This document shows, in pieces, positions 35,755 to 45,032 of a stretch of DNA of 52,312 nt. The DNA is taken from the NCBI GenBank assembly GCA_025774605.1, contig JALGVR010000005.1, positions 1 through 52,312 of the forward strand, read 5' to 3'. The position numbers were made by a program, and so were the translations under genes. The notes under the pieces were generated by a model, which was not told the origin of the DNA, ran no database searches, and was given only the letters and a program-made list of their open reading frames with translations. Position 1 is the stretch's first letter; the number at the start of each line of letters is the position of its first letter. The DNA is from a bacterium (lineage in GTDB: Bacteria; Electryoneota; AABM5-125-24; Hatepunaeales; Hatepunaeaceae).

Positions 35755-36109
35755 CGCAGTCCGGCTGACCGTTCACCGGTGGAACAGGCTGTCACATCAT
35801 CTCCTTACGCCGGAATGATCAAGCGTCTCCCGCCTGAACGGCGGGAGACGCGTCACTTTGACAGAACATGACCCGCCGCAATGCACTTCCAGCCGGGCCG
35901 CAATAATCTCCAGTGAATCCCACGATCGCCGGTCAAATCACCGTCGCGCGGCACCCGTCTCGAAAGTAAGAATTTTACAAATTTTTCCCTCAATCTCTTG
36001 CGTATGATGTGCAGTTGATTTATCTTTCGCTTGCGCATTTTTTGCACACAGATTCGCTTATTCTGCAAATTATTCGCAGTGGAACTGTCATGATAACAAG
36101 GGAGGCGGA
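35755..36109. other. 355-bp non-coding spacer
   Basis: No gene is visible. It starts with a strong hairpin (35823-35851). An AT-rich stretch from about 35970 probably carries the promoter for the next lipoprotein; the best pair I see is TTGCGT (35998-36003) with TATCTT (36021-36026) at 17-bp spacing, a weak match. Confidence 0.6.
35823..35851 (+). terminator. Perfect 12-bp hairpin after the S41 gene
   Basis: GCGTCTCCCGCC-TGAAC-GGCGGGAGACGC is a flawless 12-bp stem with a 5-nt loop, 68 nt past the S41 stop. Only a weak T-rich stretch follows (GTCACTTTGA), so it may be a terminator of the U-poor type or a dispersed repeat. Confidence 0.5.
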
Positions 36110-37129
36110 TTGTCTGAGCGACCTTTAGGATGGGTTTTTCTCCTGGCCACGACTTTGCTTTTGGCAAACTGTGATTGGGATCCTGCACACGACCACATTT
36201 TAGACCCTGATAATCCTCAGTCCAGACCGTTCGGCAGCCTTAGATTAACGGTACTTACCCTGGATCAGCACCCCGTCAACAACGCTTACGCCCAGATCAA
36301 GGAGGTCGGCCGTTTCGGGACAACCGATACAAGCGGTGTGGTCTGTTTCTACGATCTGCCGGAGGGCGAATGGTGGGTTGTGGCTTACCGCAACAGTGTT
36401 CCCGATACGGTATATGCGCCCGACTCGGTGCAGGTAACCATCCGGCATTTCACCCGTACAGACACCAACCTGCAGCTTGACGCCGTACCCTCCTTTATCA
36501 ACGTCACCGTGAACTCGATAACACAGGCTGTCAATATCGACAGCAACTACATCTATGCCAGGCTGACGGCGAGGGTGTTCGATCCCGATGGAATCACCGA
36601 TCTGGACCGGGTCGAATGGAAGTTGCGGGACCTCCGAAACAACATACTGATGCATGATACTCTCGATCACTACGATCCCGATTCCGCGTATTGGTGGGAG
36701 GAGATTCCCTCCGGTGAATTTCCGGGGGGGAATCTCATAAACACGTTTACCACACCCTTCATCTTTGAATCGTATGACCATGCGGGAAATTCATCGCAGT
36801 CAACGGCTTACCTGGCCAGGATCATATACCGTCCCCCTGAACTGCGGGCGGTTGTCCAGTCAGGTCCCAAGCCGACGCTGAGGTGGAACTACAGTTGGAG
36901 CCTCGAGTTTCCCGTGCCCGAATCGTTCTACTATCTGGTCAGCATTTACGAGGTTCCCAGCGAGACACTCGTCTACCGCCGACAGCTCATCCCGGACGGC
37001 TCCGGAGAGATTTCGCATACGGTGGAGGATTCCCTTGAAATCGCCGGGACCTATCGCTGGGATGTGTGGGTGTTTGACCTTTTCGGCAACAATGCCCGTT
37101 CGCTGCGTAACGGTTTTGTAGTCGGCTGA
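36110..37129 (+). CDS. Hypothetical lipoprotein with N-terminal regulatory-type beta domain
   Basis: 339 aa. Lipobox LLLANCDWD (Cys at about residue 21) after a short hydrophobic stretch. The first mature domain (GSLRLTVLTLDQHPVNNAYA, TDTSGVVCFYDLPEGEWWVV) resembles carboxypeptidase-regulatory or Cna-B-like sandwich repeats; later beta-rich parts (YIYARLTARVFDPDGITDLDRVEW, GTYRWDVWVFDLFGNNARS) look like fibronectin- or PKD-type modules. Probably a structural surface lipoprotein; no enzyme motif. It starts at a TTG with a near-perfect ribosome site (GGGAGG 4 nt upstream), the clearest TTG start here. The sigma-54 activator begins 24 nt downstream. Confidence 0.75.
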   Translation: MSERPLGWVFLLATTLLLANCDWDPAHDHILDPDNPQSRPFGSLRLTVLTLDQHPVNNAYAQIKEVGRFGTTDTSGVVCFYDLPEGEWWVVAYRNSVPDTVYAPDSVQVTIRHFTRTDTNLQLDAVPSFINVTVNSITQAVNIDSNYIYARLTARVFDPDGITDLDRVEWKLRDLRNNILMHDTLDHYDPDSAYWWEEIPSGEFPGGNLINTFTTPFIFESYDHAGNSSQSTAYLARIIYRPPELRAVVQSGPKPTLRWNYSWSLEFPVPESFYYLVSIYEVPSETLVYRRQLIPDGSGEISHTVEDSLEIAGTYRWDVWVFDLFGNNARSLRNGFVVG

Positions 37130-37153
37130 TAAAAAATTTGGCTTGGGTATAAC

Positions 37154-38626
37154 ATGTGCGCTGAACGAAAATATCCCCCGGGCAGCCTGGAAGCAGGTCT
37201 GAAATCGACGCCGGACGCGACATCACAGGATGAAGTAACCAGGCTGCTGAATACCACCCTCAAACTGGCGGTGGAGATGATGCAGGCCGATCGCGGCGTC
37301 ATCCTGCTGGACGAGGGCGGCAGGCTGGAGGAACTGGCGTCCTTCGATTCAACCGCCGACAGTCCGGACAGCGATATTGATTATTCGTCCAGTTCGGTCG
37401 ACATGGTTATGAAATCGGGTACACCGATATTGACTCACGACGCGTTGGCTGATCCAAGGTTCGGCGACGCTGAGAGCATCATCATGCACCAGATAACGTC
37501 CATTATCTGCACACCGATGTATCTCGAGGATCAGGTGATCGGGGTAATCTACCTTGACAGCCGTCACAACAGGCAGCGTTTCACAGAGGGCAATCTCGAC
37601 TTCGTTCACACCTTTGCCAAAATGGCGGCGATTGCTGTGGATTACGCCCGCAGAAACAAAATGTTGCACATTGAGAAACAGCGGTTGCAGAGCGAGCTGG
37701 AATTCTCCCTGAAAGATATCGTCGGGAAGAGCCCGAAGATGTCCGAGATATTCAAGCTGATTCACCGGATTGTCAACTCCGACATCTCCGTGCTTCTGGA
37801 GGGCGAGAGCGGTACCGGCAAGGAGCTGGTGGCGCGCGCCCTCCATTACAACGGTCCGAGGCGTGACAAGCCGTTTGTGGCGCAGTTCTGCGGCAACCTC
37901 GCCGAGTCGCTGCTGGAAAGCGAGCTGTTCGGACACAAAAAGGGCTCCTTCACCGGCGCGATCGCCGATAAGATGGGGCTGTTCGAGGTTGCCGACGGCG
38001 GTTCGTTCTTTCTCGATGAGATTGCCGATATCAGTCCGACCATTCAGACCAAGCTGCTGCGGGTTCTCCAGGAGGGTGAGATACGGCGTGTCGGCGATAC
38101 GGTATCTCGCAAAGTGGATGTCCGCATCATCTCCGCCACAAACAAGAGCCTCAGGGAGGAGGTTGAAGCCGGCAAGTTCCGCGAAGACCTGTATTATCGG
38201 CTGAACGTGATTACGATTAATCTGCCGCCCCTGCGTGAACGTATCGGTGATATTCCCCTGCTCGTAAACCACTATTTGCGGAAATTCGCCGAGACCAACA
38301 AGATGCCCTCCAAAAAGATCTCGCCGCGGGCCATGGAGGTGCTGGCCAACTATCATTGGCCCGGGAATGTACGCGAGCTGTTGAACACGATCGAGCGCGC
38401 CATGATTCTGTCCGATGACGACGTGATCAAGGTCGACGACCTGTTTATTCCCGAGGCGGAAAAACTCGCCACCGGCCGCAAATCACTCAAGGAGCACGAG
38501 AAGGACTACGTCCTCAAAACCCTTGAGGATTGCGGCAACAATAAGACGAAGACCGCTGAAATGCTCGGCGTTTCGCTGCGGTGGCTGCATTATAAGTTGA
38601 ACGAATGGAAGAAACCGGTCGGTTAG
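37154..38626 (+). CDS. GAF-domain sigma-54-dependent transcriptional activator (copy 1)
   Basis: 490 aa: N-terminal GAF sensor (about 28-165), AAA+ domain with Walker A GESGTGKE (217-224), Walker B FFLDEI (285-290), and a Fis-type helix-turn-helix (about 450-487; NKTKTAEMLGVSLRWLHYKLNEW). It should remodel sigma-54 RNA polymerase at -24/-12 promoters. The loop that contacts sigma-54 reads GSFTGA (264-269), not GAFTGA, and the segment after Walker A has FCGNL where most relatives have NCAAL; the second copy near the right end shares FCGNL. There is no receiver domain. It overlaps the downstream kinase by 22 nt, suggesting a functional pair. Target promoters are not identified. Confidence 0.93.
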   Translation: MCAERKYPPGSLEAGLKSTPDATSQDEVTRLLNTTLKLAVEMMQADRGVILLDEGGRLEELASFDSTADSPDSDIDYSSSSVDMVMKSGTPILTHDALADPRFGDAESIIMHQITSIICTPMYLEDQVIGVIYLDSRHNRQRFTEGNLDFVHTFAKMAAIAVDYARRNKMLHIEKQRLQSELEFSLKDIVGKSPKMSEIFKLIHRIVNSDISVLLEGESGTGKELVARALHYNGPRRDKPFVAQFCGNLAESLLESELFGHKKGSFTGAIADKMGLFEVADGGSFFLDEIADISPTIQTKLLRVLQEGEIRRVGDTVSRKVDVRIISATNKSLREEVEAGKFREDLYYRLNVITINLPPLRERIGDIPLLVNHYLRKFAETNKMPSKKISPRAMEVLANYHWPGNVRELLNTIERAMILSDDDVIKVDDLFIPEAEKLATGRKSLKEHEKDYVLKTLEDCGNNKTKTAEMLGVSLRWLHYKLNEWKKPVG

Positions 38627-40395
38627 GATCCTACCGGATTGATGCCGAGCTGGCTCACAGCAATATCTGCACGGTTTACCGCGCCTTCGAAGAGAGCCTG
38701 GGTCGTCCGGTTTTAATCAAGAAACTTCACCCGCAGATGGCGCGGGAGGAGGATATCCGGACCCGCTTCAAGCGCGAAGCCCAGGTGTGTGCCCAGGTCA
38801 AGCATGAGAACATCGTTGACATCTATGGCTACATCGCCGATTCCGATCAAACCATGCTGATTCTGGAGTTCGTCGAAGGATTGTCCCTGGGGGAGCTGAT
38901 CTCGAACTGTGTGTATATTCCCTGGCAGCCGGCGCTGGCAATACTGAGCGGTGTGCTTGAGGGTCTGGCGTTTGCCCATTCCAGGTCCGTGATTCACCGG
39001 GACATCAAGCCCGGCAACATCCTCATTTCCCTGGATGGTCAGGCGAAGATATCCGACTTCGGACTCGCCACGCTTGAGGATGCACCCAAGCTGACCAGGC
39101 AGGGAATGGTGGTCGGCACACCCGCCTACATGCCGCCTGAGCAGATTACCGGCGGGCAGATAGACCAGCGCAGCGACCTCTTCTCCCTGGGGGCGAGCTT
39201 CTACGAGGTGCTGACCGGAAAATCACCCTTCTATGCGGACAACTTCTCGGAGATCATGAAGAAGGTGTTGAATGCCCATCCGCAAAGACCGTCCGCTGTT
39301 ATTCCCGACATCCCGACTGAATTTGACCAGATCGTGCTGCGCCTGATCGAAAAGCAGCCGACCAAACGATACGCCAGCGCCGATCAGGCTTTGCGGGATG
39401 TGAAAAAACTCGCCGAGCAGAAAGACGTTAGTCTGGACAAGGACTCCGTCCGTGAATTTCTTGATCAACTGGATGTTGCTCCGGCTGGCGGCGCGAAATC
39501 ATCGACATCCATAACCGAGCCCGCTCCCCTCCGAAACAGACGGAACTATTCAACATGGCTGCTCGGCGCGATCGGTGTGACGGCAATTGTCGTTGCCCTG
39601 CTGCTTCCCGGCTCGCGAAACGACTATGTGAAACCGACTCCCCGACCATTCAACCAGATCAGTCCGCCTCCGCGGAGAGGCGCGAGTAAGACCGTGCCTC
39701 TTCAGCCGAGAGAATCAGCCGGAATCGAACGGTACTCCAAGGCGGTTGAACAGCCGAAGGCATCAGAGGGAGCCGTCTCCGGGCGGCGGCGGAATGTCAG
39801 TCGGGACACCGCAGGCGGGGAATCCAAAGTGGTTAAACCGGCGGAAGAACTGGTTGCGCACGAACCGATCGATAATCGAACCGCTCCGGTTTACCCGACA
39901 CCCTCAGCGATCGATACGACGGAACCCGGTCAACTCTTTATCTTAACCGGAAGACAATGGGCTGCAGTGACAATCGATAATAAGACAATAGGTGTAACAC
40001 CACTCACTGAACCGATCAAGCTTGCGCCGGGCAAACACCAGGTTACTTTATTCAACGACCAATTCCCCGGGCCGGTGTCTGAGACCGTCATCATTGAACC
40101 GGGAGCCGAGCAGCGGTTGGTCGTTGATCTCGAACGTTACTTTGCTGTAATTAAGGTTCTTTCAGTCAAACCCTGGGCGGAGATCTTCGTCGACGGCGTT
40201 TCCTACGGTGAAACACCTCTTAACAGACGGATAATCCTCCCGCTGGGTCAACATGAAATCGAACTGCGCAACCCGGATTTTAGAACCTGGCGGCAGGTGT
40301 TCAATTTCAGCCAGGGCGACCCCCCGGTGGAAATATCCGTGTCACTTGCGCCGCTTCAAAGCGCTGAATCGAGACAAGATCTGCTGCCGAGATGA
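38605..40395 (+). CDS. Transmembrane Ser/Thr protein kinase with PEGA domains (copy 1)
   Basis: 596 aa. The cytoplasmic kinase domain (about 9-290) has the ATP Lys in VLIKK (residue 39), HRDIKPGN (131-138), DFGLA (151-155), VGTPAYMPPEQ and the D-x-F-S-L-G motif. The Gly-rich loop is unusual: ELAHSNICTVYRA has no glycines. One membrane helix (about 318-335) leads to a Pro/Arg-rich stalk and two C-terminal PEGA modules (about 440-590; VTIDNKTIGVTPL and IFVDGVSYGETPL), expected outside the inner membrane. The start overlaps the sigma-54 activator and the stop overlaps comF by 4 nt, so all three are translationally coupled. A signal from periplasm to activator is inferred. Confidence 0.92.
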   Translation: MEETGRLGSYRIDAELAHSNICTVYRAFEESLGRPVLIKKLHPQMAREEDIRTRFKREAQVCAQVKHENIVDIYGYIADSDQTMLILEFVEGLSLGELISNCVYIPWQPALAILSGVLEGLAFAHSRSVIHRDIKPGNILISLDGQAKISDFGLATLEDAPKLTRQGMVVGTPAYMPPEQITGGQIDQRSDLFSLGASFYEVLTGKSPFYADNFSEIMKKVLNAHPQRPSAVIPDIPTEFDQIVLRLIEKQPTKRYASADQALRDVKKLAEQKDVSLDKDSVREFLDQLDVAPAGGAKSSTSITEPAPLRNRRNYSTWLLGAIGVTAIVVALLLPGSRNDYVKPTPRPFNQISPPPRRGASKTVPLQPRESAGIERYSKAVEQPKASEGAVSGRRRNVSRDTAGGESKVVKPAEELVAHEPIDNRTAPVYPTPSAIDTTEPGQLFILTGRQWAAVTIDNKTIGVTPLTEPIKLAPGKHQVTLFNDQFPGPVSETVIIEPGAEQRLVVDLERYFAVIKVLSVKPWAEIFVDGVSYGETPLNRRIILPLGQHEIELRNPDFRTWRQVFNFSQGDPPVEISVSLAPLQSAESRQDLLPR

Positions 40396-41057
40396 AAACA
40401 GTCCGATACCTGAAACTGCTGTTGAGTTCGCTGGTATTCCCCCAATATTGCCCATCCTGCGGCAGGGAGTGGACAGGAGGGGCGGGGTGGCTCTGTCCGG
40501 ACTGCTGGCTTAATCTGCCCGCGGCGGGAAGAGGGTACTGGCGGCACATGCCGCGGCTGAGAGACAGGGTTATAACAGCCTTCCGGTACAACGAAACAAC
40601 ACGCGAGCTTACCCACCAGATGAAGTTCAACGGCCGCGTTGACATCGCCGTGGAGCTGGGGGGCAGGGTGGCCCGCCGGATCATGGATTTGATCTCCCCG
40701 GGGGATATCGCCGCCGTCGTGCCGGTGCCGCTGCATCCGACGCGAATCAGGGAGCGCGGCTACGACCAGAACCTCGTTCTCTCCCGCCGCATCGCCGAAG
40801 GACTCAACCTCCCCCTCCGTACCGGATTGATCAGGAGGGTGAAGCATCGACCACCCCAGTCGCGCCTTTCCAACCTGGAGAGACTGACAAACCTGAAAGG
40901 CGCGTTTCGACCGGATACATCCTCCGGGACGAAGATTGACGGTGCAGTCCTGCTGGTGGATGACATCATTCACACCGGCGCCACAGCCCTGAGCTGCATC
41001 GATGCACTATCCAGGATGGGGATCAGCGACGTCAGGGTGTTGGCGGCGCTTGGCTGA
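40392..41057 (+). CDS. comF: ComF family phosphoribosyltransferase-like protein
   Basis: 221 aa. An N-terminal zinc-ribbon-like Cys set (YCPSCGREW, WLCPDCW), then a type I phosphoribosyltransferase fold with VVPVPLHPTRIRERGYDQN and the PRPP-binding loop VLLVDDIIHTGATA. ComF is needed for DNA uptake and is thought to act on incoming single-stranded DNA with ComFA and helicases. All hallmarks are intact. It is coupled by a 4-nt overlap to the PEGA kinase, an unexpected neighbour. comEC is at 17582. Confidence 0.93.
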   Translation: MKTVRYLKLLLSSLVFPQYCPSCGREWTGGAGWLCPDCWLNLPAAGRGYWRHMPRLRDRVITAFRYNETTRELTHQMKFNGRVDIAVELGGRVARRIMDLISPGDIAAVVPVPLHPTRIRERGYDQNLVLSRRIAEGLNLPLRTGLIRRVKHRPPQSRLSNLERLTNLKGAFRPDTSSGTKIDGAVLLVDDIIHTGATALSCIDALSRMGISDVRVLAALG

Positions 41058-41134
41058 ACTTTCACGCTTGCGCGCGGGAATACGGTTGCATCTTTTTCGT
41101 ATCCATCAACAACGTAAACCAAATCGGATCTTCC

Positions 41135-42832
41135 ATGACAAAGGGAAAGACAGAAGTAGCCTCAATTCAGCTCTCGACAGACCGTCAGATAAACTCGCTG
41201 CTCAACGATATTGTCAGCCGTCTCAAGGAGTACACCGAGACGCAGGTGAACCATATCAACAAGCTCGCCAAGATCGGCGTCGCACTTTCATCGACACGGA
41301 ACCTTGACAAGCTGCTCGAGATGATCCTCGACGAAGCGCGCGCCTTTACGCGTTGCGACGCCGGTACGTTGTACCTCGTGAACGACGAGAACAGAACGGT
41401 TGAATACAAGATCGTTCAGAACGAATCGATGGGCACCCGCGTGGGCGGCGCTACCGGAGAGGCGATAAATGCCGGTTTCTTTCCACCCGTTCCCCTCACG
41501 GTTGACGGTAAACCCAACAACTCGAACGTCTGTGCATACGTTGCCAACTCAGGGAAAATGGTCAACATTCCCGACGTATACGAAGTCGACGGTTTCGACT
41601 TTCAGGGACCCCGCAGGTTTGACGCCAGCACGGGTTACCGCACCAAATCGATGATGGTCTTTCCCATGCGCAACCACGAGGGAGACATCATCGGCGTGAT
41701 GCAGCTCATCAACGCATTGGACAAGGACACCGGCGAACTGATCCCGTTTGCCAAGGAATTCGAGGAGCTCTCCGAGGCGCTGGCATCCCAGGCCGCGGTC
41801 GCCATAACCAACGCGCAGCTCATCCGCGATCTGGAGAACCTGTTCGAATCGTTCATCCAGACCATCGCCACGGCGATCGATGAAAAATCGCACTACACCG
41901 GCGGACACATCGAGAGAGTCGCCAACCTGACGATGGAAATCGCCGAACGGATCAACGCCGCGACCGAAGGACCGTACGCCGCTTCCCGGTTCGACGAAGA
42001 CAAGCTAACCGAGCTGCGACTGGCGGCCTGGCTGCACGACACGGGCAAGATCACCACACCCGAATACGTGGTCGATAAGGGCAGCAAGCTGGAGACCATA
42101 TTCGACCGCCTGGAATTGGTTCGCACCCGCTTCGAGCTGGCCATGGCCGAGGCAAGGCTCAAGGCCGCCGAGACCGGATCAGCTCCCGCGGATGACGATG
42201 CCTCAGGCGGCGAAGGATCCCGCTCGATTCGGAAAACCGATGAGATTGTGAGGCAACTGATCGATGATTTCAAGTTTGTTGAGAGCAACAATGCCTCACA
42301 GGAGTTTGTGCCCGACGAGAAGATCGAGAGGCTGCGCGACATATCCCGCGCGACCGTTCATACTTACACCGGCGGTGATGAGCCGATGTTGACGGACGAC
42401 GAGCTTTACAATCTGGAGATCCGCAAGGGCAACCTGACTCGCGAGGAACGCCAGACGATTGAGAACCATGTCGTTGTCACCAGGAGGATGCTCGAGAATG
42501 TGCCCTTCCCGAAGAAGCTGAAGGATGTGCCGTTCATAGCCGCCGCTCACCACGAAAAACTCAACGGCAAAGGCTACCCGGACGGCTTGAAGGGGGACGA
42601 AATCCCGTTGCAGGTGCGCATCATGACGCTGGCGGACATATTCGAAGCCCTGACCGCGGCCGACAGACCATACAAGACCGCCAAAAAGCTGTCGGAGGTG
42701 TTGAAGATCCTGGGGTTCATGGTCAAGGACGGAGAGTTGGACGGCGACCTGGTGCAATTCTTCCTGGATGAGAAGATGCATATCGAATATGCGCGCAAAT
42801 TCATGGACCCCGAGCTGATCGATGTTGATTAG
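41135..42832 (+). CDS. GAF-HD-GYP domain protein, probable cyclic-di-GMP phosphodiesterase
   Basis: 565 aa: short helical N-terminus, GAF domain (about 50-230), HD-GYP domain (about 240-560). The metal and signature residues are present: HTGGHIERV-type motif (254-262), HD at 301-302 (WLHDTGK), a His near 445 (IENHV), HHEKLNGKGYPDGL (472-485) and DIFEALTAADRPY (501-513). About 120 extra residues (320-440), charged and helical, separate the first HD from the next His, longer than in standard HD-GYP proteins. Substrate (c-di-GMP or cGAMP-type) is inferred. prmC starts immediately after the stop. Confidence 0.92.
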   Translation: MTKGKTEVASIQLSTDRQINSLLNDIVSRLKEYTETQVNHINKLAKIGVALSSTRNLDKLLEMILDEARAFTRCDAGTLYLVNDENRTVEYKIVQNESMGTRVGGATGEAINAGFFPPVPLTVDGKPNNSNVCAYVANSGKMVNIPDVYEVDGFDFQGPRRFDASTGYRTKSMMVFPMRNHEGDIIGVMQLINALDKDTGELIPFAKEFEELSEALASQAAVAITNAQLIRDLENLFESFIQTIATAIDEKSHYTGGHIERVANLTMEIAERINAATEGPYAASRFDEDKLTELRLAAWLHDTGKITTPEYVVDKGSKLETIFDRLELVRTRFELAMAEARLKAAETGSAPADDDASGGEGSRSIRKTDEIVRQLIDDFKFVESNNASQEFVPDEKIERLRDISRATVHTYTGGDEPMLTDDELYNLEIRKGNLTREERQTIENHVVVTRRMLENVPFPKKLKDVPFIAAAHHEKLNGKGYPDGLKGDEIPLQVRIMTLADIFEALTAADRPYKTAKKLSEVLKILGFMVKDGELDGDLVQFFLDEKMHIEYARKFMDPELIDVD

Positions 42833-43741
42833 ATGATATCCAGCGAAGAAATCGCCGCCGACCTCAACGTTGTGCCGGGCTCGATCGGCGCCTCACTGCT
42901 GGAGGGTGAACAACGGCTTCACTATGCCGGCGTGATCCGCCCGCGCCGTCACACCGAACTGCTGCTGGAGAAGGTGATGGGGGTCGACCGCACCGAGCTG
43001 TACCTGAGAGCCCGCGATCCGATCAGTCCGGAGCAATCGGCTCACTTTCGTTCGCTGCTGGCGCGCCGGGAAGCCGGTGAACCGGTGCAGTACATCGTGG
43101 GCTGGGCGCCCTTTTATGGTCGAAAGTTCTACATCGGCGAAGGGGTCTTCATCCCGCGCTTCGAGACTGAAACCGTGATCGAACGATTCCTCACGGCGCT
43201 GGCTGAAGATCGACCGGCGGAGCGACCTGTTGAGGTTCTGGACCTATGCTGTGGCAGCGGCGTTGTCGGTTTGACCGCCGCCGCGGAAGCGCCCGGCGTC
43301 AGGGTCACCTTGATCGATCTCTCTGAGACTGCGATTGAATGCACGAATCGGAATGCGCGGGAACTGAAGGTTGAGAACTGCGTTGAAATTATTAAACGGG
43401 ATGCTCTCAGCGATCCGCCGCGCCGATGGCGGGGGCGATTTCGGTATATTCTTGCCAATCCGCCCTATATCCCGCTTGCCGGGCTGGATGATCTTCCCCG
43501 GGATGTACGGGACGGCGAGCCGCGCCACGCGCTGACCGACCGCGCTGACGGCCTCAGCTTTTACCGGCGCTGGATGCAGACGCTGCCCGCCATAATGATC
43601 CCGCACGGCAGGTTGATCGTCGAGTGCGGCGATAACACCGCCCGCTCGGTAATGAACATACTCCAAGCATCCTTCAAGGATGTCATGGCAACGCGGGACA
43701 TGAACGGAATGGAAAGGGCCGTGGAGGGAATCCTGTTGTAG
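42833..43741 (+). CDS. prmC: Peptide chain release factor N5-glutamine methyltransferase PrmC
   Basis: 302 aa. An N-terminal helical domain with RREAGEPVQYIVGWAPFYG and VFIPRFETE (usual form VLIPRPETE), an AdoMet domain with DLCCGSGVVGLTAA, and the NPPY catalytic motif in ILANPPYIP that binds the Gln amide. It methylates the GGQ glutamine of RF1/RF2, improving termination. Its usual neighbour prfA is absent. The ATG abuts the preceding stop (TAGATG) with no spacer, so translation is coupled to the HD-GYP gene. Confidence 0.92.
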   Translation: MISSEEIAADLNVVPGSIGASLLEGEQRLHYAGVIRPRRHTELLLEKVMGVDRTELYLRARDPISPEQSAHFRSLLARREAGEPVQYIVGWAPFYGRKFYIGEGVFIPRFETETVIERFLTALAEDRPAERPVEVLDLCCGSGVVGLTAAAEAPGVRVTLIDLSETAIECTNRNARELKVENCVEIIKRDALSDPPRRWRGRFRYILANPPYIPLAGLDDLPRDVRDGEPRHALTDRADGLSFYRRWMQTLPAIMIPHGRLIVECGDNTARSVMNILQASFKDVMATRDMNGMERAVEGILL

Positions 43742-43807
43742 GCTCAACGGTCTGTAAACGGACCTTCAGCTTTCAGATTTCAAATCAACACACTACTTGA
43801 GAGACAG

Positions 43808-44920
43808 ATGTTATCATTCGCCAACAGCCTGGCAATGTTGCTTATCCTGACCGTAAGCGGTTACCAACCGGGGGGGACGTCAGCCCAATACACAGGTGAA
43901 AACTTTTACCTGAAGGAGATAAAACAGCTGTCGCCGGATGTCGGTGAATTGAAGACCGGCTGTATAAGCCCCGACAGTCTGTGGATCTGCTGGCAGGGCA
44001 ACTGCGCGGACGGCTGCATGGGCGATCAGATCTGGATCATGCCGATAATCGGCGGTACACAACGGATGATCTCACCGGCGGTGGGTGAAGCTGTCAAACC
44101 GGTTTTCACTCCGGACGGGAAGCGAGTCGTCTACAGCATGAGCACGGGTCCCGAGCCTGAAAAAATCAATCCGGCTGAACCGGCGTCCAGCCTGCACTGG
44201 CGCCTGGATGACCTGGATATTTACATCACCGACCTTGGGGGCGTCCACCAGACTCAATTGACGAACGTTCCCGGCTTTGACGGCGAGGCGGCGGTGTCAC
44301 CGGACGGGAAAACGGTGGCTTTTACTTCGGTCAGGGACGGCGATGTCGACATTTTCACAATGACCATCGACGGGCTGGCTGCAACTCGGTTGACCGATAC
44401 GTTCGGTTATGACTGCCTGCCGAGATTCTCGCCCGACGGGGAATGGATCCTGTTTTCAAGCTACACGCCCAGGACGGACGCCGAGATAGAGCATTACGGG
44501 GAGATGATCGCCGCCGGCAAGGCAGCCCCACCGTGGCTGGAGCTTGACATAATGCGGGCTGACGGCTCTGAGCGAAGACGGATCACCAACCTGAAGGCGA
44601 TCTCGATCTCGCCGTGCATGCATCCCCATAAAAAAGTCATAGTCTTCTCATCGAATTATAATCAGTCCCCGTTGAGCGGCAAGGGAGGCATTGAAAACTT
44701 CGATCTGTTTATGATCGGTCTCGACGGCACCGGGCTCCGGCAGGTGACCTTTGATCCCAAGTTCGACGGTGAGCCGAGCTTTTCGGGCAACGGTTCGAAA
44801 CTGACCTGGATATCCGGCAGGGGATCAGCTTCCACCGGAGGGCGAAGTATTTATTCTGCGATATGGACGGGGGGAAAGACCGTGCCGGCGCCGGCGCCGG
44901 AGCCGACGACGGGTAATTGA
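43808..44920 (+). CDS. Secreted TolB-like beta-propeller (PD40) protein
   Basis: 370 aa. A signal peptide (residues 1 to about 26) precedes several PD40/WD40-like beta-propeller blades: FTPDGKRVVYSMS, VSPDGKTVAFTSVRDGDVDIF, FSPDGEWILFSSY, FSGNGSKLTWISGR. Cys residues in GCISP and GNCADGCMGD may form disulfides. The fold is that of TolB, but there is no TolB N-terminal domain or Pal/Tol context, so the role is open; a binding or scaffolding protein in the periplasm is likely. It probably ends the plus-strand cluster and is convergent with the DUF2520 gene. Confidence 0.82.
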   Translation: MLSFANSLAMLLILTVSGYQPGGTSAQYTGENFYLKEIKQLSPDVGELKTGCISPDSLWICWQGNCADGCMGDQIWIMPIIGGTQRMISPAVGEAVKPVFTPDGKRVVYSMSTGPEPEKINPAEPASSLHWRLDDLDIYITDLGGVHQTQLTNVPGFDGEAAVSPDGKTVAFTSVRDGDVDIFTMTIDGLAATRLTDTFGYDCLPRFSPDGEWILFSSYTPRTDAEIEHYGEMIAAGKAAPPWLELDIMRADGSERRRITNLKAISISPCMHPHKKVIVFSSNYNQSPLSGKGGIENFDLFMIGLDGTGLRQVTFDPKFDGEPSFSGNGSKLTWISGRGSASTGGRSIYSAIWTGGKTVPAPAPEPTTGN

Positions 44921-44980
44921 TTTTCCCGCACTCGAACAGTCGGGTGGCTGAAGCCGGCGGACGCGCGGGACGGCTTGCCT

Positions 44981-45019
44981 GCCCCCCTTCCTTCCCCCCG
45001 CAACAGAAGGGGGAGGGAA
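44981..45019. repeat. Polypyrimidine/polypurine dispersed-type repeat
   Basis: A C/T-rich block followed by CGCAACAGA and a G/A-rich block forms a stem of about 6 bp around a short loop between convergent genes. No T-tract follows on either strand, so it is not a standard terminator; it has the look of a short intergenic repeat. Confidence 0.35.
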
Positions 45020-45032
45020 AACCGTCCCTGTT

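Noticed and set aside
37349-38356. 335-aa minus-strand frame opposite the first sigma-54 activator
   Set aside because: Mirror of the AAA+ domain; a similar shadow lies opposite the second activator, as expected from shared codon use.
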